From: Periplaneta americana
Taxonomy: Eukaryota; Arthropoda; Insecta; Blattodea; Blattidae
Assembly: GCF_040183065.1 (NCBI RefSeq)
Contig: NC_091132.1
Coordinates: forward strand, 162,924,102 to 162,988,101
Direction of reading: 5' to 3'
DNA length: 64,000 bases
This document shows positions 23,520 to 33,967 of this stretch, piece by piece. The position numbers and the translations under genes are program-made. Numbering within the stretch: position 1 is the stretch's first letter; each line of letters opens with the position of its first letter. Under the pieces are notes generated by a model. It did no database searches. It was not told the DNA's origin and saw only the letters and a list, made by a program, of their open reading frames with translations.

Positions 23520-23930
23520 ATGGCTAGTTCAGAACAGTCGTGCTTGAATCATCGTGAATTACTTTGCTATATATTTGTAAGGAAACACAATTAAAGCAAG
23601 TAGGAACTCTATTTCCGAGTCTGTGAAGACAGCTCATTTAAATTATTTTGGTGTCAAGCTTGGAGATCAAAATAACACATGTACTGCTCATATTGTACGC
23701 AAAATTTGTAAGGAGCATTTGGACCAGTGGACAAATGGAAAGAGAATTACCAATATTCATTTTTGCATTATTAATATTATAGGGATCAGTCGAAATAATC
23801 ATGATAAGAGGACACATCCTCATCCACCTGCACCTATGAGACATGTGCCGCACTCGGATCTTGTACCCATTCCACCTTTCCAAGAGCTACGACAATTCAC
23901 AGCAGATGAATCTTGTGTTCATGTCTTATA
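23520..23930 (+). pseudogene. Relic of a repetitive arthropod protein (N-terminal part)
   Basis: From an ATG at 23520 the sequence reads MASSEQSCLNHRELLCYI, is frameshifted, then resumes as VKTAHLNYFGVKLGDQNN, VRKICKEHLDQWTNGKR and MRHVPHSDLVPIP. From memory, an uncharacterised multi-copy protein in many arthropod genomes carries the same order (YFGVKLGDQDK, Cys-rich CxxC, RPVPH), apparently spread with mobile elements. The central Cys-containing piece is deleted and the 3' side is interrupted by a transposon at 23931. The relic at 44335-44915 looks like the C-terminal half of the same protein. Identification is by recall and should be confirmed. Confidence 0.55.
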
Positions 23931-24364
23931 CAGAGTGATTCACGAGGATTTACCGTCACTTATGGAATTATTTCCGAACATATTCTAAGCAAAAAATGTC
24001 ATATAAACATGTGGCCTAATCTCAATATTTTCAGAGTTACACTAATTTTAATACCATTTTTCTTTAGTTTTAAGGGTAAAAAAATATTATAAGTAGAGAA
24101 TGAACTATTCAAAGGTGCCATTTCTTTAATTGGCTAGTGTTCTGAAGCTAAACATATGTTGTAAATTTCTTTGCACAGACTTCGTTTTTCAATTCTTAAC
24201 AAAAAATTACATCATTTTTACGCACTTATCACGACAATCATTACAAATCATACGACTTCAAGAACTTAATTCTTTACAGTTTAATTCTGCATCCTACTGT
24301 ACAATCTTAAAGAATTTGTAACAAATTGCTGTGACAAATGCGTAAGAAAATGTAATTTTTGTAA

Positions 24365-24715
24365 ATCTAGTCTTTCAGGTAAAGCTCCCTGTAAAGCAGA
24401 TTTGAATAATTTCAAGGGAAAAATTGTTCCGGGGCCGGGTATCATCTCCGGAACCTCTGGTTGAACGTACCAGTGCTCTGCCAACTGAGCTACCCGGGAA
24501 CTCCACCTGACACCGTCTCAACTTTTCCCTTTATATCCACACAACTCGCGTGGGCTGACCCCAGACGCCAGAGACCCACATCGAATGCACACAATCTCTG
24601 TGTGACTTGGAATTGGCAGAGCGCTGGTACGTTCAACCAGAGGTCCCGGGATCGATACCCGGTCCCGGAACAATTTTTCCTTTGAAATTATTCAAATCTG
24701 CTTTACAGGGAGCTT
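24365..24715. mobile_element. Palindromic element with tRNA-like arms
   Basis: Left arm gtctttcaggtaaagctccc at 24370 pairs with its inverse at about 24700-24725. Each arm includes a tRNA-like sequence: minus strand at 24428-24500 (gagctacccggg end preserved) and plus strand at 24610-24670, with CTGGT(7)ACCAG able to form an anticodon stem and a T-arm-like CCGGGATCGATACCCGG. Confidence 0.7.
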
Positions 24716-24887
24716 TACCTGAAAGACTACATTTGCATAATATATACGTCACTGTGTACATTAACAGAAAACCACAATTCCAAGTCACACAGAGATTGTG
24801 TGCACTCGATATGGGTCTCTGGCATTTCATCAGCCCACGTGAGTTGTGTGGATATATAGGGAAAAGTTGAGACGGTGTCCGGTGGAG

Positions 24888-24962
24888 TTCCCGGGTAGCT
24901 CAGTTGGCAGAGCGCTGGTACATTCAACCAGAAGTCCCGGGATCGATACCCGGCCCCGGAAC
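24888..24962 (+). pseudogene. Full-length tRNA-like sequence (tRNA pseudogene or SINE head)
   Basis: It has all arms: acceptor gttcccg with gcccggaac-type partner (one mismatch), D-arm TAGCTCAGTTGGCAGAGC, anticodon stem CTGGT/ACCAG with loop ACATTCA, and T-stem CCGGG/CCCGG. The loop lacks the usual T before the anticodon (C at position 33), and the T-loop is ATCGATA, not TTCGA. It repeats the arms of the adjacent palindrome, so I treat it as element sequence, not a working tRNA gene. Confidence 0.55.
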
Positions 24963-25944
24963 AATTTTTCCTTTGAAATTATTGTAATTTTGTAGTTAAA
25001 AATCGAAAAAAATTCTGTATGACACAACTATGAAATTCACAACACATTTTTAGCTTCAGAATACTAGCTAATTAAAGAAATGATACTCCTGAATAGTTCA
25101 TTCTTTATTAGTAATATTCTTTTACCCTTAAAACTCAAGAATAATGGTATTTTACAAACTACCTAAAATTAGTGTAACTCTGAAAATATTGAGCTTAGGA
25201 CAAATGATTATATGATATGTTTTGCTCAGAATGTCTCTGAAAACAAGTTCCGTAAGAGACGGTAAACCCTCGTGAATCACTCTGTATAGCACGAGGTAAA
25301 GAAAGTTGGAACAGCAATAGAGATTCTCAAACTTAATACAGTGAATGCTTTGACCAGAGCCAATTGAGTGGTCTTAACATACCCATTTGATGATAGTTTA
25401 TTAATCTATCAGAACACAACTTCTCAAAATTTGCTAAACATTATAAATTCTCTACCTATAAAAGTTCAATTTACTAAAGATAGATAATGAATTAAACAAA
25501 TTACTACTAACTGCTACAGTGAAAATAAAAGGCAATTTGCCAATGCTTGAAAATTTTAATTGATATTGTAAAGAATAACTTTCACGAACTTTAGACTCTA
25601 TAGAATTAAGGTTTGTAAAATTAAAAAGTAAATTTTACTGACAATTTAAAGCAGTTCTTAAGAAATAGACCTTATAACTTCACGCTGTTCTCTGTTTTAT
25701 TCAGTTCTTGACCAAATCTCTTCCTTTATTTATCATTCAAACCTTTTCTTTCCCTTTCATAATAGAAAACAGCTATATAAGTTACATTTGCCTGCATTTC
25801 ATATAATAAAAACCTGACATGGAAATCAACCCAAAAATACAGTGAAAGATGATCAGAGAATCGAAAAGGTAACGCAACCTGTATGTACAGACCTAAAAAA
25901 CTTCGGAAAACGTATTATTTGGCTTTCTTGTGTTAAATGTTACA

Positions 25945-26400
25945 TTACCTCATTAACATATTTGAGCCTCCTGTTGGCCATCTCCAGAACTGATTGTTGT
26001 TGGTCTTGGCGCCATTTGTGTTGTGTTTGTGTAGTGTAATGTGGAGTCAAAGAGTGTGTGTGTTCTGAAATTGAGTTGTGTGTTGAGAATTTCATTTGGA
26101 TGTGTTTTTGTGTGTCTATATATTTCGTATTGTTCTAGTGTGTTTAGTTTCTGGCTTTTTTGTTGGATGTGTAGGATTTCCATGTCTTTGTTGATGTCTC
26201 TGTAGGTGTGGTTAGCATTTGTGATGTGTTCTGCATATGTGCAAGTATTTTGTAATTTTCTTATGCTTGTGGAATGTTCCTTGTAACGTGTTTGAAATGA
26301 ACTGCCTGTCTGTCCTATGTAGAAGTTGTTGCAGGTGTTACATTTGAGTTTGTATACGCCTGTGTGGTTGTATTTGTTTGTTTGTGATATATTCAGGTCT
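25945..26400 (-). pseudogene. Penelope-like element fragment, GIY-YIG endonuclease domain
   Basis: A minus-strand frame from about 26400 encodes KYNHTGVYKLKCNTCNNFYI followed by GQTGSSFQTRYKEH. That is the GIY-YIG core (here GVY...YIG) with the following conserved R and the CxxC just before it. It continues AEHITNANHTYRDINKDM and LNTLEQYEIYRHTK before losing similarity near 25955. This arrangement is characteristic of Penelope-like retroelements, whose C-terminus is a GIY-YIG nuclease. The reverse transcriptase is absent. It ends about 90 bp from zinc-finger exon 3, in its intron. Confidence 0.85.
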
Positions 26401-26488
26401 TAATAAGAATAACCACCAAATATAGTAGAATTCTTTCCCTACGTCTTCATTAAATGAAGTTCTGAAAGAACCAGCACAGTACACTCAC

Positions 26489-26571
26489 CTCTCAGTCAAC
26501 ACTTCATCCTCTTCTGAAGATACTTCCACTTTCTGTTCCTGCTGAACTCTGTCCACATCGAACAAATCATC
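26489..26571 (-). CDS. Zinc-finger gene (copy B), coding exon 3
   Basis: This 83-bp exon lies between an attttCCAG acceptor (26572-26574) and a GTGAGT donor (26483-26488). It encodes DDLFDVDRVQQEQK and VEVSSEEDEVLTE, then AG of a split Ser codon completed by exon 4. The peptide is acidic and likely disordered. Phase 0 in and phase 2 out match exons 2 and 4, which is the main reason for joining them. Confidence 0.8.
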
Positions 26572-27048
26572 CTGGAAAATGAGTAAACAATGAAGAGAGC
26601 TCTAACTGATCATCTGGGTCTTTGGTTTATTATGTCAGGAACCTGTGTTTGAAACCTAATTAAGACAATCTAACTTTTCAGTAAGGTTGTAATGACTTTT
26701 ACAAAAAATTGAACGGTTCCCCCTAACTGCTTTGAATTACATTCTTCAAAAATCCTTCCATAAATTCAGATTCTTTGCTTGTATTGAAACGCATTGGAGT
26801 CACGCTGCAACCTTGAAAATATCAGCATCTGATGTATAATTGTGCTACAAAATACATAATTAGAATTTGTTACAATATTTGATGCAAATAAACAGTAAAA
26901 AATTTAATTAAAAGTTTCATATCCTCCAAAATGCAGACTCTTTAATACGACTTGTTCTTTTCAGATAAATAGCAGAAAATAACGGTTATGGCTCCACACA
27001 CGCAAATGGGCTTTATTCAATTTTATTATAAAATTATATGTAACATAT

Positions 27049-27886
27049 TGTGACAGCTGCACCGGGGTTCGACACGTGTCCGACAGGGCGCGTGGCAGAC
27101 GAAACGCTGGTACGGGGAGCATCTGCATGCTGAGAGGGCAGAGGGGGTGTATTACGGCAACGTGGCGAGGGGAGGTTGCGCGCATCTGCTACTTGCCGAG
27201 TGAGGATGGAAGCAAACTGCTAGGTGCGGAGTGAAGGGGGGACGGACCCTCCCGAATCGTCCAGAAGTCCGTCGAAGTGGAGATACCAGTTAATTCGAGA
27301 CAGCTATCTCTGGACACCCGTAGAAATTTCTCGTAACTATGGTTTAGTTATAAAAGACGAAACGCGAGTGAACTTCAGCAGTTTTTATTCAGCCAGTCAG
27401 TAAGCCAGCGTTGTTACAGTCAGTGAACAGAGCAAGCCAGCCAGTCTTGTGTACCGGAGTTCGACTTCAGTGTGCGTCCGCAACTGTGTCAGCATCCGAA
27501 GGCCTGAGTTCGAGTGCGGTGGACCGCAGTTGGAGGGACCCGAGTTCGAGTACAGTGGACTGTCTCTGAATGTCTGGGGTTCGAGATTCTGTGAACGCGA
27601 GTGACTGAGCTAGAAGAACTAGCCAAGACAAACGAGCTGTGAACTGAGAACTGACAGTTCTGTGTTGTAAATAGTGCTTTGTGAATATTAGTTAAGATTA
27701 ACAGTTCATTGTTGTTCGTAATAGTCCAAGTAAATTGTCATTGTCGTCTGTGGAGTGCACACGGATACTGTGTTACTGTGTGGAGAGCAAATCCCATTGT
27801 TGACGGGAGTGAAATTAAATTGTAGAGAGCGATAATTATTGTTGCTTTGAATAAAAGTTACATTGTTGAGTTGGAATAAATTTACA
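27049..27886 (+). mobile_element. Solo LTR, probably Gypsy-type, 838 bp
   Basis: The sequence starts TGTGACAGC at 27049 and ends TTTACA at 27886, with a 4-bp duplication ATAT on both sides (27045-27048 and 27887-27890). It is GC-richer than its surroundings, has a TATA-like ttataaaag at about 27347, and aataaa-type signals near the end (about 27850, 27875). No internal retroviral-type coding sequence adjoins it, so it is most likely a solo LTR left by recombination. A 4-bp duplication suits Gypsy elements; BEL/Pao is the alternative. Confidence 0.7.
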
Positions 27887-28229
27887 ATATAATGTCCCCA
27901 GGGCTTGAGGAGATTCACAAGTTAAAATCGATAAAGGAATGCAATCTGAAATTTATCGCCATTGTAGAAGATTCCAAGGTATTAAGAAACTGGTTTCATG
28001 GCAGGTAAAGAATGTTATGGCAGTTCAGACTCCGCAACAAAGGTTATTAATGCCGATTTTAGAACTGTAAGTACAAGAATTTATAAATATATATGAAATA
28101 TAGAACATGCCGAATGCAGAGTGAATCAAGTTGCGAGGGAACAGATGAGGTACTGAACAATGTGGCGTATTTTTACGGATTTGTTTAAAAAAGAATAAAA
28201 CCAAGTCCTTTATAAACAAGACTATATTA

Positions 28230-28323
28230 TTCTTATTATTACTATTACTACTACTATTATCATTATTATTATTACTATTACTATTAATATTATTGTTATT
28301 ATTATTACTATTATTATTATTAC

Positions 28324-28395
<72 letters not shown>
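28230..28395. repeat. (ATT)n microsatellite
   Basis: Interrupted ATT/ACT repeat becoming a pure ATT repeat at about 28318-28395. Open frames of poly-Ile across it are artefacts. Confidence 0.95.
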
Positions 28396-28396
<1 letters not shown>

Positions 28397-28590
28397 ATCC
28401 TACTTGTCTCTGGTGTAATAATCATGATGAAGATCTGGATCACAATCTTCTATACTGTCCATCCATAAACCACAAAAGAAGTAAATTAAAATCATCAGTA
28501 CCAGTTGCAGAAGACACAGCCCTGCAGTATATATTGAATACACCTCAATTCTGGCTACTAGCAACAGGCATCTACAATGAACACCGATAA
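28396..28590 (+). pseudogene. LINE C-terminal fragment with zinc knuckle and (ATT)n tail
   Basis: The plus-strand frame begins NPTCLWCNNHDEDLDHNLLY with Cys next, a CCHC-type knuckle (Cys, Cys, His, Cys) as found near the C-terminus of many non-LTR elements. It ends FWLLATGIYNEHR with TAA at 28588-28590. A 3' UTR of about 100 bp follows, then an (ATT)n tail (28693-28730). The very short copy length points to 5' truncation on insertion. Confidence 0.65.
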
Positions 28591-28693
28591 AAATACCCCT
28601 CATTTCTCATGAAAAACAAAAACTGACTAGACTACAGTGGACTATATTGGACTTTATGTTGTCAGCAAACAGCTGGATACATTAAGACGACTG

Positions 28694-28730
<37 letters not shown>

Positions 28731-29321
28731 TTTTATTTTTATTATTTACTTATAAACTCATTTCTTAGCAAACTTAGAGGACTTTCAAATCTTTTGTGAG
28801 TTTTGAATAAACTAATGCTATATCAGTTTGAACCTATGTTTCAAAGTATAACATACTAATAGCTATACCAGTATACAACAAAAGAAAAGTTCTATAAAGT
28901 CCAAATAAAATCCTGTTCCTATGCACAACTTTCTCAATGCATTCGAGATAATTCACTGTTACCACCATAATTATATATTTGTGAATTATTATTCTATTTA
29001 AATTGTAAAAATCAAAGCTGCCAAATTTGGAAAACATTGCAAAAAAGAGAACAGTTAATACTATTCAAGACTGTTAATGTAAGGTGACCAGATGTCCCAA
29101 TTTTGCCGGGACAGTACCAGTTTTCAGAGTCATGTCCCTTTGTCCCCACCAGATTCGGCTGGGATGCTAGGATGTTCCGGTTTTCCCAACTCAAATGAAG
29201 TGACCGAAGATTTGAGATTCTAATGTAATTGTATAACTTTCAACACTAGTGAATAGTTATGAAAGAGTGTAGGCAAAGTTAAGATGTTAGTGTTAGGTTA
29301 AGTATGAGTAAAAAAAAGGTC

Positions 29322-29890
29322 CACTATTGTGGCTGAGGGGTTAGCGAGTCTAAGTCCGAACCCAGCGGTCCCGGGTTCGACGAGTTGCCTGGATGAGGTT
29401 TTTTCGGGGTTTTTCCCCTCATTCCTATAGATGAATATCAGGTAACTATATCAGGTGATTGGAACCCCACTCCAATTCGCCACTTTCTTTCCTCCCCCAT
29501 CACCCTTTCCTCATCATGCCGTTTCTGATTTTTCAGATCACTCTACAGGTGGCCTCCCGAAGCTGCCGACTCTCTCGACCGGCCTCCGTGGAATGTAGTT
29601 AAGCGTCATTGGATGGCTTCTGCAATGGCAACCGAGGCAGACATACTTGGGGGAGGAGTTTCGCCTCGGACTGACAGGGGGGCCTTGGGGGAATTTGCCG
29701 AAGCAGGAATGGTATATGGATTCTGTCGACTGCAGGGACTGGTCGTTAATGGAGTCATGTGCTAGGGCGGTGTGAATAGGGGATCTGTGGCATACAACTC
29801 ATTCCATATCGAGGGTTAGTGCAATAGATCACAATAGGTCACAGTGCTGGGCCATCCGTGCCCTCCTCACTTAAATTCCATTCCATTCCA
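29322..29890 (+). mobile_element. tRNA-headed SINE-like element
   Basis: The head has ggctgaggggttagcgagtc (A-box region) and GGTCCCGGGTTCGACGAG (B-box region). A long body follows to about 29880, ending in an attcc-type simple tail (ttccattccattccac). It is longer than usual SINEs, so it may be a composite. It adjoins the start of copy B. Confidence 0.6.
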
Positions 29891-30285
29891 CGGGTAAAAA
29901 AGTACTCAGGTCATGACATAACAATGTTTCTCGCATTTCATCAAATAAAGCCAATTAAAAAAATGAGTCAGCAGTAAAATTCGTAGCAAGTCAAATATGT
30001 CATAATATAATATGACAATCCTGGATCAGTTTTATAATCTTACGATTATTTACGTTTTCATGGCTCATAAGCAAGTGTAAGTGCAAAACCACAGAGGAAG
30101 CAAGAAGCAATTATAGCCTCATGTAGTATTTTGTACCTGATCGGCAAAATTACTACCAACTTTTGGTAGTTACCCATTTGGTCCCAGCTTGGACTCTGAG
30201 GAATGAGGTCCCTTATGTTAATGGGTACGACATACTTAGAAAAAGCACTACTGGTATATCTGCATATTAATAGTGAACTACTTAC

Positions 30286-30417
30286 ATCAACTTCAGGCTT
30301 CACCGTAGTTAAACCAACTGGACTGTCTTCAACTTTTATCTCTGATTTGAGATCCCAGCTGTGGTCCACGCATTCCGTCTTCATGCCCGTCACTTCCAGA
30401 TGCGATAAATTGCCTTC
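30286..30417 (-). CDS. Zinc-finger gene (copy B), coding exon 2
   Basis: This exon of 132 bp (44 codons, phase 0 both ends) lies between a TAG acceptor (30418-30420) and a GTAAGT donor (30280-30285). It encodes EGNLSHLEVTGMKTECVDHS, then WDLKSEIKVEDSPVGL and TTVKPEVD. It is the paralogue of 1521-1658; the two differ by two codons and about a third of residues in the second half. No fingers are encoded here. The DLKSEIKVE and VKPEVD segments contain (I/V)KxE motifs of the SUMO-site type, an inference only. Confidence 0.82.
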
Positions 30418-31057
30418 CTACAAAAAACAAAGTCATCTTGGATAAAATTATTTAGCTATTTTAAAGTTGAATTCATGTGTAACAACCTCCAATCTGGTTC
30501 TGCTTGGCAATCATTGACTCTTTCAACACAGACAACAAATTAAAGAAGAATACAGAAAGCAGAATAGGATCTAGATCATAAAGGCACAGGGAACATCTGA
30601 TAATAGGCGAGGTGTTCCTTTCGAAAATAATTTACATAGGGACTACAATAATATGTGTAATAGAAGTTGATTTATATTTTACACAATCTGTGTAAATGTT
30701 TTTCCGAGAAGAATATTTGATACTCAGGACAATACCAAAGTGGAATTGAATCAGGAATTTGCAAAAGGGACCAAGTCCATATTTTTTTTGCAAATTGAGT
30801 TTATACCTGTTTCTGGCTCTCCATACACTCTTCTTAGATTTCAGCATTAAAAAGAACCAAGTCGTATAGAATGTACTCATTTAAATTGTGTATCAACATG
30901 TTTGGACTGTTATACAACCAGATCAATACAAAAAGGTTTTTAGTTGTTTCCTTAAAATTTTCATTTTCGGACTTAGTGCCTTTTGCTAATTCCTGATTCA
31001 ATTATAAAACACATAAAAAAACCAAGAATTGAAAATATCCAAACTCTTTTACAGCGA

Positions 31058-31421
31058 TGTACCAAAGTAAATATATTTCCATGCAGGAATTCTGCGTTAT
31101 CATATGATGAAGGGTCAGTGGAGCGGAGAAAAATTCTCTCCGGCACTGGGATTCGAACCCGTGTTTTAAGCTCTACATGCTGACGCTCTATCCACTAAGC
31201 CACACCGGATTCCAATTCCGATGCCACATTGAATCCTCTCAGTTTAAGCCCCACCTCTTAGTTTTCCTTTAGTGGCCAACCCTCATGCACTGTGTCACAG
31301 ATGTGTGACAGTGGTGCAATGTTCAACACACTAATGTACAGAGCTGCATCCTTCATTATATAATAACGCAGAATTCCTGCATGGAAATATCATATGTACT
31401 TCGGTATATCATTGGCTTCCT
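31058..31421. mobile_element. Palindromic element with tRNA-like sequence
   Basis: The arm at 31058-31105 (with ttccatgcaggaattctgcg) is the inverse of 31364-31421. Inside, the minus strand has a tRNA-like stretch at about 31135-31210 with GGGTTCGAATCCC-type B-box and the D-arm end ggcttagtgg. It shares its interior, inverted, with 32490-32790. Confidence 0.65.
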
Positions 31422-32389
31422 TTTTGATAATAATCTAAGTTGGAATTTTCAAGTTAAAGAAACGATAAAAAAAATCTGTTCCTCCATTCACTGTTTGAGT
31501 CGCTTGAGAAACTTCTTGCCCCAGCAACTAAAACTTACCCTAGTACAAACCCTAGTAATGCCGCACTTCGATTATTGTGACGTTTTGTTAAGTGACCTAA
31601 GTTCTGAACTGTCAGTCAAGTTACAGCGAGCTCAGAATATGTGCGTCAGATACGTGTGCAATATCCGACGATATGATCACATATCACCGTCCTTCGCAAG
31701 ACTCTCGTGGCTCAGACTTAAAGAACGTAGAACTTTACACACTTTGTCTTTACTCTTTCGAATTCTGCACACTTCAACACCAAATTACCTTTCTTCTTGT
31801 TTCTCTTATCTATACTCTAACCACGACGTAAATACCAGATCACTTATCTGTGGCGCGCTAAGTATACCTCTTCATAGAACATCTTGTTATTCATCATCTT
31901 TTACAATATCCACCTCGCGTCAATGGAATTCCTTGTCACAAAGTATTAGGGGCTGCAAGACAACAAACACCTTTAAGAACAGCTTAAAAGATAACCTTAT
32001 TAGCATTTCACTCCAATCATACTGATTTAAAATATCACTGACTACACTGTTACTTTTTTCTTTAGACATCATCCTGATTGTGCTGTATTTTAATTGTCTC
32101 ATAATAATCTCTTTCTATTATCTAATATTATTTGAAATATATTAACATTCTATGTATTTTAGTTTAATTCTGCTACACAGTTTATTTCAGTGTTTAATTA
32201 ATAGTTCATAGTATTTTGTTGTTTAATTCGTAAATAACTCTTGTATACATGTAACTCTCATCTAAATCAAATTGTTGAATTCTTTGTAAGTTCATGCATA
32301 TGTATATACACTTTTTGCTGGTTGAGTGGAAGAGAAGGCCTTACGGCCTTAACTCTGCCAGCTAAAATAAATCATCATCATCATCATCA

Positions 32390-32457
<68 letters not shown>
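31422..32457 (+). pseudogene. LINE 3' fragment, CR1/Jockey-like C-terminus
   Basis: The frame 31381-32025 (its first residues belong to the flanking palindrome) encodes FLFDNNLSWNFQVKETIKKI, LVQTLVMPHFDYCDVLLSD, LQRAQNMCVRYVCNIRRYDH and RQWNSLSQSIR. This is the thumb/C-terminal region after the RT of CR1/Jockey-type elements. It stops at 32023-32025, is followed by a 3' UTR and ends in an (ATC)n(ATT)n tail at about 32369-32457. It is 5'-truncated and inserted between two tRNA-like palindrome halves. Confidence 0.75.
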
Positions 32458-32458
<1 letters not shown>

Positions 32459-32489
32459 GATATCCGTATATAATCACTTAGTGATTTAA

Positions 32490-32790
32490 GACGGCGCTCA
32501 TTCCGTCGGATCACAGCCACTTAGTCTATCGTAATGAGTGCACCTCTGCACATTTGTGTGTTGGACATTGTGCCACTGTCACACATCTGCGACACAGTGC
32601 ATGAGGGTTGGCAACTAAAGCGAAAACTAAGAGGTGGAGCTTAAACTCAGAGGATTCAATCTGGCACCAGAATTGGAATCTGGTATCGCTTAGTGAATAG
32701 AGTATCAGTACGTAGAGCTGAAAACCCAGATTCGAATCCCAGTGCCAGAGAGAATTTTTCTTCGCTCCACCGATCCTTCATCAAAACTCA
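32490..32790. mobile_element. tRNA-like element, inverse of 31110-31360
   Basis: The stretch from about 32540 to 32770 is the imperfect reverse complement of 31120-31330, including a plus-strand tRNA-like region (gcttagtgaatagagta to ttcgaatcccagtgcc, 32687-32750) followed by gagagaatttttctt. It represents another copy or the other arm of a larger foldback split by the LINE. Confidence 0.6.
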
Positions 32791-33027
32791 TGCGTGATAC
32801 AACATGCAATATTTTGGGTTTTAAAAACCTTATAATAATGTGATGTATTTGAAATTGAATACTCTAAGCTATTACGCCATCAAAACAACCACGATTAGAA
32901 AGTGAACTTCAATACTATCTTGTGTACTACAAATATCTGCAATACAGTAATAGTATGTATGTGAAGTATGGAGTTCGAAACCCAATTGGAATCTCGTAAG
33001 TGGCTCCAATAAGTCATTGCTCATAGA

Positions 33028-33135
33028 CAGACAGAGATAGAGAGAGAGACAGACAGACAGACAGATAGAGAGAGACAGACAGACAGATAGAGAGACAGAC
33101 AGGAGAGACCAGACCAGACGAAGACAGACAAACAG
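33028..33135. repeat. (CAGA/GATA)n microsatellite
   Basis: A run of gaca, gata and gaga units, abutting the 3' tail of the LINE on the minus strand (agatagatag at 33132-33145). Confidence 0.9.
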
Positions 33136-33967
33136 ATAGATAGATTTATTCGTTCCATAATATTCTTACATTTGCTTTATAGAATATAATAAAAAACATG
33201 TCTAATTCTTACGTTTAACATATACAAATACAAATAAGAAATACGTACAGAATTAACACCTGATATCATATACATAAATTTTCTGTACACAGAATCAAAG
33301 TATAATAAAATACAATATGGTGTATTGATATGAATTGATTAATTAAAGCAAGAAAATTTCATTTAAATGAGAGGACTCAGGGAAGGATGCAAGAATACTT
33401 GTTGCATTACCACGCTGAATGGCGATACCAATGCACAGACATAGATATTGACCGCTTTGAGGTCCCCAGAAAGCTGCATTAAACTTCTGTCTATGGTGGA
33501 GATAAGAGCTTTGGTTTCACTACACCATGATCCAAATGATTCAACCGCAAAAGAGATAAAAATATAATTATCTGCAAGATGTTTATATTTATGGTGTTTA
33601 CTGAGAGCGGCACTTTCTGCTGCAGATCCTGTGTCTTAGAGGCTGAAGACAGATGAGAAGGGGCGAGTATATCCACACATGTGGAATCCCAAATTAAGTA
33701 TTTGCCTACATGCCAGCGGACTAGAGTCAGACCATCGGGTCTCTTGCCGTCTGAACGGCTGATCCCAGGAGGTTCTAAGATGGATGGAACCCCTGAGGAT
33801 GTTAATGCTCTTTTAATGATATCGTTAAGCGATGAATGAGAAGAGACACGCCCCTTACTCATGACATAACTTAAGGCATAGTGGCCATAAGAATCTATAA
33901 TATTGCCTGAGATACATATGAATGTGACAGATTTTGCAACCAAGTTGTAAAGTCTCTCTTCCCCCAT
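33136..33967 (-). pseudogene. LINE 3' fragment, C-terminal endonuclease-like domain
   Basis: The minus-strand frame 33491-33967 contains RVSSHSSLNDIIKRALTSSG, then PPGISRSDGKRPDGLTLVRW, GKYLIWDSTCVDILAPSHLS. From memory, RPDG-(x)-hLWDxTCxDTLAPSH is a frequent signature in the C-terminal region of certain LINE-type pol proteins. The acidic residues in RPDGLTL and WDSTC suggest a PD-(D/E)XK fold. The 3' UTR extends to the (GATA)n tail. It is a 5'-truncated copy in copy B only. Confidence 0.65.

Larger units (their letters stand above)
23931..25284. mobile_element. DNA transposon with about 250-bp terminal inverted repeats
   Basis: The left arm (23931-24160, starting CAGAGTGATTCACGAGG) is the imperfect inverse of the right arm (25040-25284). 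TATA flanks both ends (23927-23930 and 25285-25288), consistent with a TA target. There is no transposase; the centre is filled by tRNA-like palindromes (24365-24990). It splits the relic protein frame at 23930. Confidence 0.7.

Noticed and set aside
24281..25027. Several overlapping short frames (MAEHWYVQPEVP, MNVPALCQLSYPG types)
   Set aside because: They translate the tRNA-like palindrome arms on both strands; their similarity comes from the repeat, not from coding selection.
28222..28443. Poly-isoleucine open frame
   Set aside because: Translation of an (ATT)n microsatellite.
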